A stretch of 64,000 nt of DNA. Origin: Ichthyophis bannanicus. Taxonomy: Eukaryota > Chordata > Amphibia > Gymnophiona > Ichthyophiidae. The stretch spans positions 905,169,309 to 905,233,308 of the forward strand of contig CM066035.1 of assembly GCA_033557465.1 (NCBI GenBank). The letters run 5' to 3'. Below the pieces are notes generated by a model that saw nothing but the letters and a program-made list of their open reading frames with translations, did not search any database and was not told the origin of the DNA. The translations under genes were made by a program, and so were the position numbers. This document shows positions 44,720 to 56,964 of the stretch, piece by piece (position 1 is the stretch's first letter; the number at the start of each line of letters is the position of its first letter).

Positions 44720-45775
44720 CAATGTGATGGTTTCTGGAGTCCAGCAGATTACAGGATCCGAGGCAGCATGGATTCACCAGAGGCAGGTCTTCTCAGACAA
44801 ATCTGATTGATGTCTTTGACTGTCTGACCAGGGAGTTGGATCGAGGGAGAGCGCTAGATGTGGTGTACTTAGATTTCAGTAAAGCCTTTGACACTGTTCC
44901 GCACAGGTGACTTAGAAACAAACTGAACACCCTAGGGATGGATCCTAAAGTTACTGAATGGGTTAGAAATTGGTTGAGTGGGAGGCGACAAAGGGTGCAG
45001 GTAAAGGGAGCTCACTCTGAGGAGAAGGAGGTTACCAGTGGTGTGCCCCAGGGATCTGTCCTTGGTCCGATTCTTTTTAACATCTTTGTTAGTGATATTG
45101 CGGAAGGGCTGTCGGGTAATGTTTGCCTCTTTGCAGATGATACCAAAATCTGCAATAGTGTAGACACCCAGAAAGGAGTATATAACATGAGAAGGGATCT
45201 AGCTAAGCTTGAAGAATGGTCAAGAATTTGGCAGTTGAAATGTAATGCCAAAAATGCAGGGTCATGCATTTGGGCTCCAAAAATCCAAAGGAGTGGTACA
45301 GTGTAGGAGGTGAAGTACTTTTGTCCATAAAAGAAGAGCGGGACCTGAGTATGATTGTGTCTGATGATCTTAAAGTAGCTAAACAGGTAGAAACAGCAAC
45401 TGTGAAACCTAGAAGAATGCTTGGGTTCATAGGGAGAGGAATGCCCAGCAGAAAAAAGGAGGTGATAGTGCCTCTGTATAAGTCTTTGGTGCGACCTCAT
45501 TTGGAGTATTGTGTGCAATTCTGGAGACCGCACCTTCAAAAGGATATAAGCAGGTTGGAGTCGGTGCAGAGAGTAGTTACTAAAATGGTTAGTGGTCTTC
45601 GTTATAAAGCATATGAGGACAGACTTAAAGATCTTAATGTGTATACTTCAGAGGAAAGGAGGGATAGGGGAGATATGATAGAGATGTTTAAATACCTCCA
45701 TAGCATAAATGCACAGCAGGAAAGTCTCTTCCAATTGAGAGCAAGCTCTGCTACGAGGGGACATGTTTCATGCCT
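44720..45775 (+). mobile_element. CR1-like LINE (LINE-B family), RT fragment
   Basis: Two overlapping frames (44,938-45,306 and 45,264-45,803) encode the RT core and C-terminus: SGVPQGSVLGPILFNIFVSD, FADDTKICN, then SLVRPHLEYCVQFWRPHLQK and ERRDRGDMIEMFKYLH. One frameshift lies near 45,270. The motif LDFSKAFDTVPH is readable upstream of the first ATG. Truncated at both ends, with no 3' terminal repeat. Confidence 0.9.
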
Positions 45776-47159
45776 GACATATTTGTATATGACAATTTAC
45801 TAAGCTTGACCTCTGACAAAGGCTTCACACAAACTTGGCTAACTCAAATCTGGCTTTAATAAACTGGACTTTTGTACTTTTACATTGTACTGTTAGTTTG
45901 TGGTCCATCTCCGCTCTTCTTGTTCATGTTCAGTCAAACCCTTTGTAAAATACCCTGGGAACTGGGAACAGCCTGACCTGGACATCCCAGTTCCTATCTA
46001 GACATCCTGTGCAGAATGGGGCTTTAAATAACGCAAAAGAACTGGGATATTTAATATCTCCTTGGCCAATCGATCACATATAGACATTATTAATTTTCTT
46101 GATTTAGTTAGTTGCTTGTACTACTTTAAAGAACTACTGTGGTAAGATACTCGACCCACATAGCTAAAGAAAAATGGTCTAGGGCAAATTGAGGACTAGC
46201 CTGTGAAAGAATGAGACAAGCGAGAATCTCATCAGCTACTCCTGAGCCGGGCTGTTCAACCCTGACAGCTTTGTTGTAAAAGCTGCTTCTAAAATGAATT
46301 GTTTAAATTCAAATCAGCCCTTCTGCAGGTGGAATCATCTTGCACTGGGCCTTTGTATGACTTATCGAAAGAGGAGGATGTACATGAACTTTGGTGACCA
46401 GGTAGATTCCCTTCTATGGACATTATCTGATGGATTAACACCTCTGGACAATTTGTTGCATTTTATTCTGCTCCTTTGAGTTTCCAGTTCAATTGGACCA
46501 GGTGCCATAAGCTTTCAATCACAACTACCTAGGGATTTTATCCCCTATTGTATATCTCCCCTCTCCCCCAAACATACATAGGCTGGTCACTGCATGACAG
46601 TCTTGAGATCATAGTTGCAGAATTCAACCACTAGGGGTCACCCTTGAACAAGAACTATGACTGCCTCTCTCTCTCTGGCGGGTTGTGAGCAATGTCTCTC
46701 CGGCTTCACCAGCTCAAGCCGACCAAGGGATCTTCCCCATGGCAATGCACAGTTGACCCTGGATAATTTTTAGCTCAGGAAAGGGAATCTCAACCTGTGA
46801 AGGATTCAATTTTCCTAAGGTGCAGAATGGTAGCTGCAATTCAGTACCAACAGAATCAGACGCATTTCATTTCATTCTTAATATCTTGAGGAGGAAGAAG
46901 GTGGGGACCACTCAGGCTATAAAGCATGAAATAATATGAATAAGGCTCTGTTGTGTATCTCATCAGGGGAACATTGGCTTCAGTGTACCGATCAACCTGC
47001 ATATAATAGCCAATTACAAATCTACTCAGTATCTCTGTAATAATAAGCTTGGATCTGCTAAGGCAATTTATATTTTCACAAGGACAATGATCTTTTACTG
47101 CCATTTTCTCCTGTACATAATTTTCATCCATAGACTTTAATCCCTTCAGAACTATTTGA
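45776..47159. other. Intron sequence, nothing recognised
   Basis: No exon, RNA gene or named repeat seen on either strand. Confidence 0.45.
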
Positions 47160-47515
47160 TTACAATACTGAAATACCAGTATTCAAAGGGGTTTACCCAG
47201 TTAGCAGGGTCTGATAACTGGATAAACCCCGCTGTGAGGGACTAACCAATATCCCTCTAACCGCAGCAGCATTGTGCGGACAGTGCCAGGGTTGTCAGTA
47301 GGCGGGGCAAGGGCAGGCACAGAGCTTATCCAGTTAGCGGCGATTGTCAGTTCGTTAATCGGATAAATGCCAGCATAAAGTTAGACCACTTGAAAGACTG
47401 CCCTGACTTTATGCAGTTTCATTATCTGGAGAGCGATAGCAGTCAGCGCTGAACCCAGATATCCGGTTTCTTTTTGAGCAGCGGTGGCTGGGCAGTTGAA
47501 TATTGAGAGGGTTTT
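47160..47515. mobile_element. Non-coding repeat, family C
   Basis: From tattcaaaggggtttaccca to cagttgaatattgagaggg. It shares gttagc, gactttatgca and agcggtggctggg wording with 4,090-4,505. Termini are loosely inverted. Confidence 0.5.
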
Positions 47516-47807
47516 ATTTTTGTTTTAATTCCTCCTCCCAGTTATGTGTATGTGGAGCATGGCAAGTTAGAACATTTTCTTCCATATAAACCTAGACTGA
47601 CGCCCATAATAATCACAAGGTCCATCTCCTCTACCCTAATATAATGCATCAGAAGCCATTGATTCCGCACACTTTGCTTACCCCAGGTTTTCCTTGAATT
47701 ATTTCATTGTTCCCCCTCCACTGCTTCCTCCACTCTGTGCCTAATCCATGCCTAGTCCGCTGCTCTTTCTCTGAAGAAAGGCTGTTGTGCTGTTTGGGAA
47801 GTACTTA

Positions 47808-48166
47808 GGGACACGTTTTCTAAAGTTTGCTAACAGCATGGGATTTATCATGCACTAAGTGCACCGCATTGACTGTTAGCATAGTAAAAGTCCAGCTTAA
47901 CGTTCGCTGAGACATTGATTGGATGAGTCAGGAGCAAAGTGTAGCCGCTGACGGTACCTCGTGGCTAACCGTGATTGCTGCCATTAGCGTGGGTGGCGGT
48001 AAGTGCACCTGTATTAGGTGTGCTCAGCGGCTAGCCCAACGAGGTGCATTTCCCTGCGGTATCTGCAGGGGGACATGCTGGGCACACCCCTAACAGCCTG
48101 GGTGTATGTCAGGTTTTGGGGCTTAACGCACAGCAACCTAGCACAGTTTATTAAACATGCCCCTTA
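47808..48166. mobile_element. TIR element, family B
   Basis: Left end gggacacgttttctaaagtt, right end tttattaaacatgcccc, flanked by cTTA/TTAg. The same terminal pattern as 56,543-56,963. Probably a non-autonomous PIF/Harbinger-type element from the 3-bp TTA-like flank. Confidence 0.6.
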
Positions 48167-49020
48167 GTTAATTAATAAAGAAATGATAGAAGGCAATCTG
48201 ATGCCTGAGAAGAAGGGTGAGATGATGTCTCTGCTTTCCCCAAACATCCAACGATGGGGGCCTCACTCAGAACATTGTCAGGCAGTTACCCCAAGAAGAA
48301 ACATACTCACAAGCTATATAATAAAAAAAAAAAATTGCAGTACTGGTTATACTCAACAAAAATTATAACAGTTAAATTATGTAGCTTGGGACTTTAATTT
48401 TAAAAACGCTGGCCTTTGACAGTGCACATTGGCAGGCCTGATGAGAGATGAGGCGGGGAGTGCATGACCCCAGGGCCTGTGGGTCTCCAAAGGGGCCCAG
48501 CCTCGGCCTGTCTTGTAATGTTTTTATTATGAACAATGCCAGTGCGCTGCAGATTTTCTAGTTACTGACCTTTTGGAATAGCTGTCATGGTATTCATAAT
48601 AACATAATTAGCACAGTCATTTACTGTGTTCTGACATTTATTATCTGATACATTTAAAACCAATTTTCAAACCATGCAGGGTGCCTGGAAAGGTTGTGCT
48701 CTCAGTGCCCCATCACAGTGTTAAAGGTTAAAATATTCTGCAGTCCCAGAAACCCACCTCTCCTAACAAAGAGTACAGAGCAGAACTAGGACATTGCCAC
48801 CCTCCTAAAAATACTCTTATGACTCTAGTGTCATCTCACTAAGAGCAACAAAACACCTTTCTAGTATCAGGCCTATTCTAAAGTAATACAAACTTCTATA
48901 AAAAGTCGTCCAGGATATGCAGGGCAAAACACCGCCAACTCCTAGAACTCACACAACAAGGACCCTACGTAGGAACAGGCAGTCCTGTAAATACTGCAGA
49001 GGGTTCTAGAACATCAATAC
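48167..49020. other. Intron sequence, nothing recognised
   Basis: AT-rich, with no supported gene. The 61-codon frame at 48,183 has no family resemblance. Confidence 0.45.
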
Positions 49021-49724
49021 ACCCAAGGGGCGGTTCAAGGATATGAGGAGCCCTAGGCAAACCACATTCCAAGCGCCCCTCTGCTCTTACCCCTCTCCAG
49101 AACCAGCGGCGGCAGCAAAGACTTGAAACAGCACCGCAGTGCTTTCCAAAACCTCCAGAGCTGCACTGCTGTTCCTGCTTCTGCCCCCTCCGATACAGAT
49201 TTCCAGTTTGCATGAGGGCAAAAGCGGCTGGACCAGTGTTAGTTAGATAAATGGAGAAGCAAAAATGAAAAATAAGGTGATTGATAACTCTTAATTGGAC
49301 TAACATAATACATTCTTGGACTAGCTTTCAAAAGTAAAAACCTTCGGATGCCGTCAGTTACTGTAGTTATCTAACTAATCTTGTCAGTGCCACACTCAAA
49401 CCCACTTTTGTACTGCATTCCAAAATGGCTAAACAAATTTCACTTTACAGTTTCCAGCTGGTTTGTCACTGATTTCTAAGCTCACCCAGTTCAGAGTGCT
49501 GTGCGCAGGCGGCGATCATATGTGTAGAGTTTATGCTTCTGAGCAGATGTTCCGGGGCTCCTGAGAAAAAACATGTACCCTGTACAATCAATTCTGTTTC
49601 CTTTGTCACTAAGGAAGCTTGCAGGGATGTGTATTTGTTAGCATGCATTTGATTTTAGTGCGACTTAAAAAATGTATTCCATGCAAAACTGATTTAATGC
49701 ACTTTAGCCTACAAATTGGAGTGG
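49021..49724. other. Intron sequence with possible old repeats
   Basis: 49,023-49,215 has aggggcggttcaaggatatg, agccctaggca wording like a hAT-type MITE. 49,265-49,390 (gataactcttaattggacta, ggactagctttcaaaag) recalls a widespread interspersed repeat that I cannot name. Confidence 0.35.
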
Positions 49725-49726
49725 AG

Positions 49727-50110
49727 AAGTAGCTAGTAGTTAGAGCAGTGGCCTAGTGACCAGGAGAGCAGGGCTCGATTCCCACTGGCATTCCTTGTGG
49801 CCTTGGACAAGTCAATTTACCCAGGGCCAGACTGTCCATAGGCAAGCTAGGCGGCTGCCTAGAGCAGCCGGACCAGCTGGGTGGCAGCGGCACACATATG
49901 CAGCTGCACCACCCTCCTAGCTGCCATTTTGGGGGGGAGGCAGGCAGCGGCGGTATTTCCAAAAGTGGTGACTTTTTGCCACCACTTTTGGAAATACTGC
50001 CGCTGCCTCCTCCCCTTCCTGAGATAGAATCGGCGGCAGCCTTGGGCCGGCCCTGAATGTACCCTCCATTGCCTCAGAAAAAAGGTCTGGTAATCTATGT
50101 CTGGGCCACT
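49727..50110 (+). mobile_element. tRNA-derived SINE split by a hAT-like MITE
   Basis: The A box is gtagttagagcagtggccta and the B box ggctcgattcccactg. The tail ccttgtggccttggacaagt, caatttacc is interrupted, then resumes cctccattgcctcagaaaaa after the MITE. Confidence 0.82.
49822..50055. mobile_element. hAT-like MITE with 8-bp target duplication
   Basis: Ends cagggccagact and (reverse complement) cagggccggccc. Direct repeats aatttacc (49,814-49,821) and aatgtacc (50,056-50,063) differ at one base. An internal perfect-looking hairpin pairs ggtatttccaaaagtggtg with caccacttttggaaatac. Confidence 0.85.
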
Positions 50111-50468
50111 GGGTCACCAGGAGTCAGCATTGACTCAACAGCAAACATTGCTTTCGCAACCTACAAATTACCATTATCTCCAATGAATTAGAACTTTTAA
50201 CGTTAACGTGGAGTCTCTTACTAAAGGACACTAGCTGGCAGCCTGCGTCTGGCACATGCTAAAAGCACATTCTGAACACACGTTGCTAGTGTGAATCCAT
50301 GGCAGATAGTGCGGCCGATTCCAGCACTAGCTGTGCAACTTATGTTAGAGTCGCGAGTGGGCGGGTTAGGGGCAGAATGTGGGCGTGGTGAACTCAGCAC
50401 AGTTAGTAAGGGGTTCACACCGTCCGCCAACTGCATATCACGCAATTAGTGTTGGTGCTCCTAACACC

Positions 50469-50947
50469 TGGGGCTGGCCCAAGTATTTCTGCCATCCTAG
50501 GCAGTAACCCCAGCCTCGCTGCACCCTCCAGCTGCTGCAGCCCTCCCCAGTTGCCATCAAGCCCCCTCCCCCAGCTGCTGCTGATTCTGTCTCGGGAGGG
50601 GGGGCGAGCAGCAGCAGCAGTATTTCCAAAAGCAGTTGCTTTTTGATGCCGCTTTCCTGCCCACAGCAGGCCATGTCCTTCAGCACAACTTACTGCTGGA
50701 GTGAGATCAAAAGCGGCAGGCCATGTGTGCTGAAGGGCATGGCCTTCCACGGGCTAGAAAACAGCAGCAAAAAGCAGCCCCTTTTGGAAATACGGCTGCT
50801 GCTGCTGCCAGCCTCCCCCCAAATGGAATCAGTAGTAGCTGGGGGGGGGGGGGGGGCGTGGCTGGTCACGTGTGCCAATGCCACTGCTCACCTGGGCTGG
50901 CCGCCCTAGGCAGTCGCTTAGCTTGCCTAGTGGACAGACCAGCCCTG
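50469..50947. mobile_element. hAT-like MITE with perfect 8-bp target duplication
   Basis: Flanked by CTAACACC at 50,461-50,468 and 50,948-50,955. Termini tggggctggccc and (reverse complement) cagggctggtct. Internal repeats of ttttggaaatac wording as in the copy at 49,822, and a poly-G run at 50,841-50,856. Confidence 0.88.
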
Positions 50948-51056
50948 CTAACACCACCTCAATAGGTGGAGTTAAGTGCACCCACACCAACGTGGAACGC
51001 ATTAGGGGACAGCGCTGTACATTAACTACCAAAGAAATGCTTTCCACATCCCTGCA

Positions 51057-51784
51057 GCAATCCAAGGGAGCAATATAGTATAGGGGGTGAAGTACTTTTG
51101 TCCACTAAAGAAGAGCACGACCTAGGTGTGATTGTGTCTGATGATCTTAAAGTAGCTAAACAGGTAGAAAAGGTGACGGCAAAAGCTAGAAGGATGCTTG
51201 GGTGCATACGGAGAGGAATGGCTAGCAGAAAAAAGGAGGCGATAATGTCTCTGTATAAGTCTTTGGTGCGACCTCATTTGGAGTATAGTGTGCAATTCTG
51301 GAGACCGCACCTTCAAAAGGATGTGAACAGGATGGAGTCAGTGCAGAGGGTGGCTACTAAAATGATTAGTGGTCTTCATTATAAAGCATATGAGGACAGA
51401 CTTAAGCATCTTAATATGTACACCTTAGAGGAAAGGCGGGATAGAGGTGATATGATTGAGATGTTTAAATATCTCCATGGCATAAATGTTCAGGGAGAGA
51501 GCCTCTTTCAATTGAAAGCAAGTTCTGCTACGAGGGGTCATGGGATGAGGGTGAAGGGAGATAGATTCAGGAGTGATATGCGGAAATATTTCTTTACGGA
51601 AAGAGTAGTGGATCCGTGGAATAGTCTCCCAGTGGAGGTGGTAGAGATGAGGACAGTAACTGAATTCAAACACAGAGGATCTCTAAAGGTAAAAAGGGGA
51701 CTGTTGTAGTTGTTGATATGGAAGGACAGACTAGATAGGCCATGTGGTCTTTTTCTGTCGTCATATTTCTATGTTTCTATGTTT
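51057..51784 (+). mobile_element. CR1-like LINE (LINE-B family), 3' end copy
   Basis: An open frame of 203 codons (51,098-51,709) covers the post-RT region: EHDLGVIVSDDLKVAKQVEK, SLVRPHLEYSVQFWRPHLQK, ERRDRGDMIEMFKYLHGIN and YFFTERVVDPWNSLPVEVVE. The 3' terminus has the CR1-type repeat tttctatgtttctatgttt. It is the cleanest copy of this family here and lies inside the family A element. Confidence 0.93.
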
Positions 51785-51880
51785 AACATGGTGGTGTTGC
51801 ACCCAGCGCACCATAATTTCAGTGATTTTGGTGCGTTAGGTGCAACACCTTAGTGCCCTTTAGTAAAAGACCCCCTATGT

Positions 51881-52659
51881 GTGATATGAACCAAAAAGTA
51901 CCCCTGGAAATTGGGAAAGTTTGGAAAAATCCAAAAAAAGGACCAACAAAAATTTGGCTTGCATGCAGCCCCTAGAAGCTAACACTGTTGGAATTCTGCA
52001 AAGAAAATGCAAAGGTCTGAATTATGCAAAATTTCACATGCTTTGTTTGTCAAGATATTGTTTTTGAGTGATACTTAATTGAAAATACAATACAGAAAAA
52101 AATAAGCACAAAAAGTGCAACATTCGGAATTATTGTGTGCAGAATTCCAGCAGGAGTGATAAATTAAATTGCCTGTTGGGGGGAGGGGGTAGTTACATAA
52201 GTGTATCGCATTTCAGATCATGGAATTCCAGCTAAGTCGAGCGTCGGTTTTTCCTTTAAATTCTGGTAAAAATATACTAAAATTCTACCATCTTCCCAGT
52301 GTGAAGACGCTGCCTTGAGTGTCACCTCGAAGTTGCAGCCAGTGACACCTCTATACTGGGTCAGGTTTCAATGACACAAATTCTTTCTAAATCACAAAGT
52401 GCTAAGGTCCCAAGGACAGACTTAAAAAACTAAAAGGATTGAGTTCACAACCAGGTATACAAAGCGGTTTGATCCTCTCTCCTGGACATTCTTCTCACAT
52501 GCCAACAAGGATCTCAGCATAGGAAACCCTAAATTATATTTCAAAACATTTGTCAAGAAAACAAAGATTTTTGTTTCTTAAGGGCTTTTTGTATGAATTG
52601 TAATGAACAGAGCTTCAGGGGTCTTGATGGGGAATTGGATATAGCTCATGACTTATCTC
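51881..52659. other. Intron sequence, nothing recognised
   Basis: AT-rich without coding or repeat signature. Confidence 0.45.
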
Positions 52660-52850
52660 TGAAGTTCAAAGCAAGTTACGCTCAGGTATAGTAAATGTTT
52701 TCTGGTCCCCGAAAGGCTTACAATCTGTTTGTACTGGAGGCAATGGAAGATTAAGCGACTTGCCCAAGATCATAAGGAACAGCAGTGGGATTTGAACCAG
52801 ACTTTCCTGGTTTTTAGCCCACTTTGATGTGCTGAATCAGCCAACCAGCA
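52660..52850 (-). mobile_element. SINE-like fragment
   Basis: ccccgaaaggcttacaatct, tactggaggcaatggaagat and taagcgacttgcccaagatc, then gtgggatttgaaccagactt, are the tail and B-box of a tRNA-SINE relative in reverse complement. Confidence 0.55.
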
Positions 52851-53561
52851 AGAAAAGATATAAAAAAGAAGAGAAGGTCAAGGAGGAGATTAATTGGCTT
52901 TTCTGAAGGTCAGGCAAGATTTAAACATGAATCTGCAGCCTACCCTTCTCTGTGCTCTAATACTAGTCATTCATCCAAGAAAGTATATTAAACTCAACAC
53001 ACCGACTTTCTTCAGAGTGCAATGATGTTCCTGCGAAAGAGCCTCTGCAAACTCCAGTCTCAGCAGCTAAGAGCTGCAGTTGGCAGCAGTCCCTTGCATC
53101 TCAGTTTTAGGGCTTGATAACAACTTCCAGACTATAGAGCCAGATCGATGTGTGACCTCATAATCCCACATTGAACACACTGGAAACAATCCATCCGATT
53201 GTTCGCCTCTGCTCCCATTGTCTGCTTATTAAAGCAAATTACACCATCACCTGAGCAGCTTGTGGTGCACTGAACAACTGCTGATCACATCCCTTTTGCT
53301 CAAAGGGACAGGAAAAAATATCTTTCACTTAGGATGTTTTAGTCTGCTAACATTTCGACCTCAATTTTGTGTCTAACATACAAAGAGGCACCAGAGCAGG
53401 CTATCCTGAAGGTGGTGGCTATGAGAGTGTTTGCATTCCTGAACTGTGTTCCTTTAGGCCAGGATTCCTGCCCAGACCGACAAATAGGCTGACTGTTCCA
53501 ACCTTATACATCCAATCTGCTTTGAGCTGGACTGCTTTTCAAAACTGAAGTTGCCTTCTGC
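52851..53561. other. Intron sequence, nothing recognised
   Basis: No supported exon or repeat. Confidence 0.45.
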
Positions 53562-53737
53562 GCAGGGTTGGCCCAACCATGAGACAAACCAAGCATGCAC
53601 CTAGGGTGACAGCTTCTGGGGGACAGAAAACAGCAGGATATTCCAAGCTGAACAATAGATTCTGATAGCCCGGAGGGGCATTAGGCCAAAGGTCTTCCTA
53701 AAGTGTCATCACCTTGAACAAACTCTGAGGCCAGCTC
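53562..53737. mobile_element. hAT-like MITE (CAGGG family), short copy
   Basis: cagggttggcccaaccatga and gcacctagggtgacagc at the left, ctgaggccagctctg at the right, repeat the terminal wording of the family at 49,822. Confidence 0.45.
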
Positions 53738-54439
53738 TGCTTCTGTGGTCATCTTAACAAAATTCTATCAAATTAGCAAAGATGCCAAGGGTAAACCATC
53801 CCAAAGAGTGAGATTTACTGCCCCATAGAGTGAGATTGAAGCCCAAAGAATGAGATTTTCTTCAGATGTTTCATTCAGAGTATAGATTTAGAAAGATTTA
53901 AATTTAGTATCGCTTTGCAAATGAAAAAAGCAGTATTAAATATTTGCTTTTCTTTGGAGCCTTTGAAAGGATACATAGTGGAGGCAACACGGGTAAATCC
54001 TATGGGCTGAAAATTGCTCTCCACTCAGTGGCTAAAAGCATTTGCAGACGTTTCACAGCACCTGTGCTTGTAGGTACAGGGGAAAGGAATGGTGCAGGGG
54101 AGATGGTGCACAGGAAGGTGACCTCGGAGGTCTTCCTACTGGCTGGGTCACTTGGTTTGTCCTCTTTTATAGGCTGATGCAGAAAGCCAGTGCTGAAGTC
54201 ACGCTCTATCAACTTTTTACACCTATTTGCAGTGCACAGAATAGCACGCGTCTTAAGAGTGGGCACGCAGAAAGGGGAACATATGCAAATTAACCACTCA
54301 TTACCATTCATTAAACTGTGCGCAAATGGTAGCGTTAAACTGGGAGAGCGAGCTAAACACATGTGCACAAGATGTCGGCGCTAGTTTGACAGACTATCCC
54401 AGAGAAACAGGGCCAACGCGTGGCTAATTTGCATATGAG
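53738..54439. other. Intron sequence, nothing recognised
   Basis: Short frames on both strands between 53,940 and 54,380 have no family resemblance or splice context. Confidence 0.45.
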
Positions 54440-55350
54440 CCCCAATAGTATTTTGATGGCATTGGGGGGCTTTCTCTGAAGCCTGGATCATCTGAGGGGA
54501 AATGTCAAATTCCCCTCAGAAGATCTAAGCATCGTGGAAAGCCCCCGATAGCATCAAAATACTGTCGGGAGCTGGTGCCCCCGACAGAAAGCAAATCCCT
54601 GGTGGCCAAGCGGTCACGATCCCCTAATCCCCCCTCCCAACTAAAAATCAATCTGGTGGCACAGCGGCCACGAACCACCCACCCCCCAAAAAATAAACCT
54701 GGTGGCCCAGCGGTGCCAATTCCCCTACCCCCCTCCCAACTAAAAATCGACTTGGTGGCCCAGCAGCCCCGAACTCCCCATCCCCACCCAGTTCCTTTAG
54801 AAATGAGCGGGAGCGATGCCCACATGCTCCTGCTCTTGCCCCACCATCTTGAAAAATGGCAGCGCCTGGCCCCGCACGGTGCATCCTGGGATGCACTGAG
54901 CAGAGTCAAACTGCCATATAAGGCATATTCTACCTTATACAGCAGTCTGACCTCGCCCAGTGCATCCCAGGATGCAAAGCGGGGCTAGGGGCCACTACTG
55001 TTCAAGATGGCAGGGGAAGGGCAGGAGGGGGGTTTGGGGTTTGGGGCCACCAGGTTGATTTTTAGTTGGGAGGGAGAGGGGAGATCAGGGCCGCTGGGCC
55101 ACCAGGTTGATTTTTTTGGGGGGGGGGGGGGTGGTACGGGGCCACCAAGTTTATTTTTTGAAGGTGGGGATTCAGGGCCGCTGGGCCACCAGGGATTTGC
55201 TTTCTGTTAGGGGCACCGGCCTCCAACTGTATTTTGATGGCATCGGGGACTTTTCCCAGTGCCTGAATCATCCTTGACATTTCTCCTCAGATGATCCAGG
55301 CATTGGGAAAAGCATCCAGTTCAATCAAAATACTGTTGGTAGATGTTTAA
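54440..55350. mobile_element. Foldback element with mirrored minisatellite arms
   Basis: A roughly 0.9-kb imperfect palindrome centred near 54,927. The outer arms pair gtattttgatggcattgggg (54,450) with agttcaatcaaaatactgtt (55,319). The middle arms pair gacagaaagcaaatccctgg with ccagggatttgctttctgtt. Inside each arm are several tandem units of about 50-60 bp with ggtggcccagcgg and cccaactaaaaatc, mirrored as gggccaccaggttgattttt on the other side. The innermost arms pair gcatcctgggatgcac with gtgcatcccaggatgc. No coding potential. Confidence 0.85.
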
Positions 55351-56174
55351 GCCACCTCAGGCCCAGACATAAAAATACTGTTGCTAAGGCTGGTTGCAAA
55401 ATTCTCTACGCGTTTCTCTGCATTGGGCACAGCCAGTATTTGCATCCAGTTTATTATGTGCAGCTCATTTGCCTATAATTTAAATACTCTTGCCGTTAAT
55501 TGTGCGCTGGTTTTTCCATTGCTCTTAACGCACGTGTCCGTCTCTTTTCTGCATTTGACGGTAGCAGTAAGTGTGCTTAAAGGCTGCGCTCGTTTTCTGC
55601 ATCAGTCTGTTAGGCTTGTCCCTCATAAAAGCAGTGATCAGGATGCATGCACTGATTCTGAGGCTCTACTGCTTGAGAGAAGAGGCTCAGAATGTGAGAA
55701 AGCCTTCGGTGAGTGTGACACACTCCTAATGACTCGGTATCTCTGAATCAGGCAAAGTGAAAGCCCAGGCTTGGGCTAGAGAGATGTGGAGGTCCACACC
55801 CAGAAAAGTGAAAGAGACGCTGAGGCTGTAACCCTGCAGGCCAGTCAACGGGCTACAGAAACCACTTACTGCTCTATCCGAGTATTTGTGCAAGAACACC
55901 AGATGGCTGAGTATGATGAGGGCCCCAGAAAGTCCGCACATCATCCATTAAAAATACAACACATATTAAAATGACATTCAAAATAAAACTGTTCTTTACC
56001 TTCTACTGCAGATAATCAAGCAGTTTTTCAAGATTTAGTCTCACCTGTATTTCAGGAGCTCTAGAAGGATCCATGAAAACTCTGTTCCATTCCATTTAAT
56101 GCCCCCTCTCTAAAGGCCCTGTTCCTCCTCCCCTCACCATAATTTTCCATGGCAGTCAATAAATGTATTTATTT
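55351..56174. other. Intron sequence, nothing recognised
   Basis: A 121-codon plus-strand frame (55,381-55,746) exists but resembles no family and lacks splice context. Confidence 0.45.
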
Positions 56175-56455
56175 ATTTAACTAGGCTTATATATTGCTTT
56201 TCTATCAGTCAAAGCAGTGTGCAAATTCATGTACTGCATATATTTTTTCCCTTGTCCATGAAGAGCTCAATCTGTTTTTGTACCTAAGGCAACAGAGGAT
56301 TAAATGGCTTGCCCAAGGCCACAAGGAGCATCTGTGGAACTAGAAGCCCTAGTCCTTCTGGACCAAGGTTGCTGTCCTCTAGTGGGATTTGAACCCTGGG
56401 CCCTCCAGTCTGAAGTAACTTGTCCCAACCACTAGGCCACTCCTCCTCCCACAAT
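56175..56455 (-). mobile_element. tRNA-derived SINE
   Basis: Read on the minus strand: gaggagtggcctagtggttg (A box), agggttcaaatcccac (B box), then the shared ccttgtggccttgggcaagc tail and a LINE-like end (ttgactgatagaaaagcaat). Complete copy. Confidence 0.85.
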
Positions 56456-56542
56456 GCAAGATAGAAATAAGCAATATAAAACCTGATAAACTGATAAAAC
56501 AAAGCAAGGGTGGTTAAGAATTTCGAACACATCTTGGGAAAC

Positions 56543-56963
56543 CATGGGGCATGTTTACTAAACAGCACTAACAGTGTGGGGTTTACTGCACACTAAGCCC
56601 GCCAAGGTAACCATTACAGTGCACTAAAACTGCAAGCACAGTAAACATCCCACACCAACCACTAAACCACTTAGCACAGGTTGGGACAGAGACTGGGTGG
56701 GCATTGACGGCACATTGCGCTCAGCACAGGCGCCTTCAGCACACGCTTACCATCAATGTTGCAGTTAGCTTGAGCACAATTACATCACCTCAATGGGTGG
56801 TGGTTCTTGCACCTGCAGTAATTATGGCAAACAATTTAGTGTAGGGATGGTGCGGGGTCCATGCTAACCACATAGGAATATGCTGTGCATACGCCCACTT
56901 GTTAGCACAGGTCGAACGCCTTGGGGCTGAACGCACCGGTGCATTTTATTAAACATACCCTTA
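56543..56963. mobile_element. TIR element, family B
   Basis: Left end ggggcatgtttactaaacag, right end gcattttattaaacataccc, as a clear inverted pair of about 18 bp. Interior non-coding. Confidence 0.7.
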
Positions 56964-56964
56964 T

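Larger units (their letters stand above)
50206..51880. mobile_element. TIR element, family A, with two nested insertions
   Basis: Pieces 50,206-50,468, 50,948-51,056 and 51,785-51,880 together follow the copy at 43,632. The right end gccctttagtaaaagacccc pairs with the left gtctcttactaaaggaca. Confidence 0.8.
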
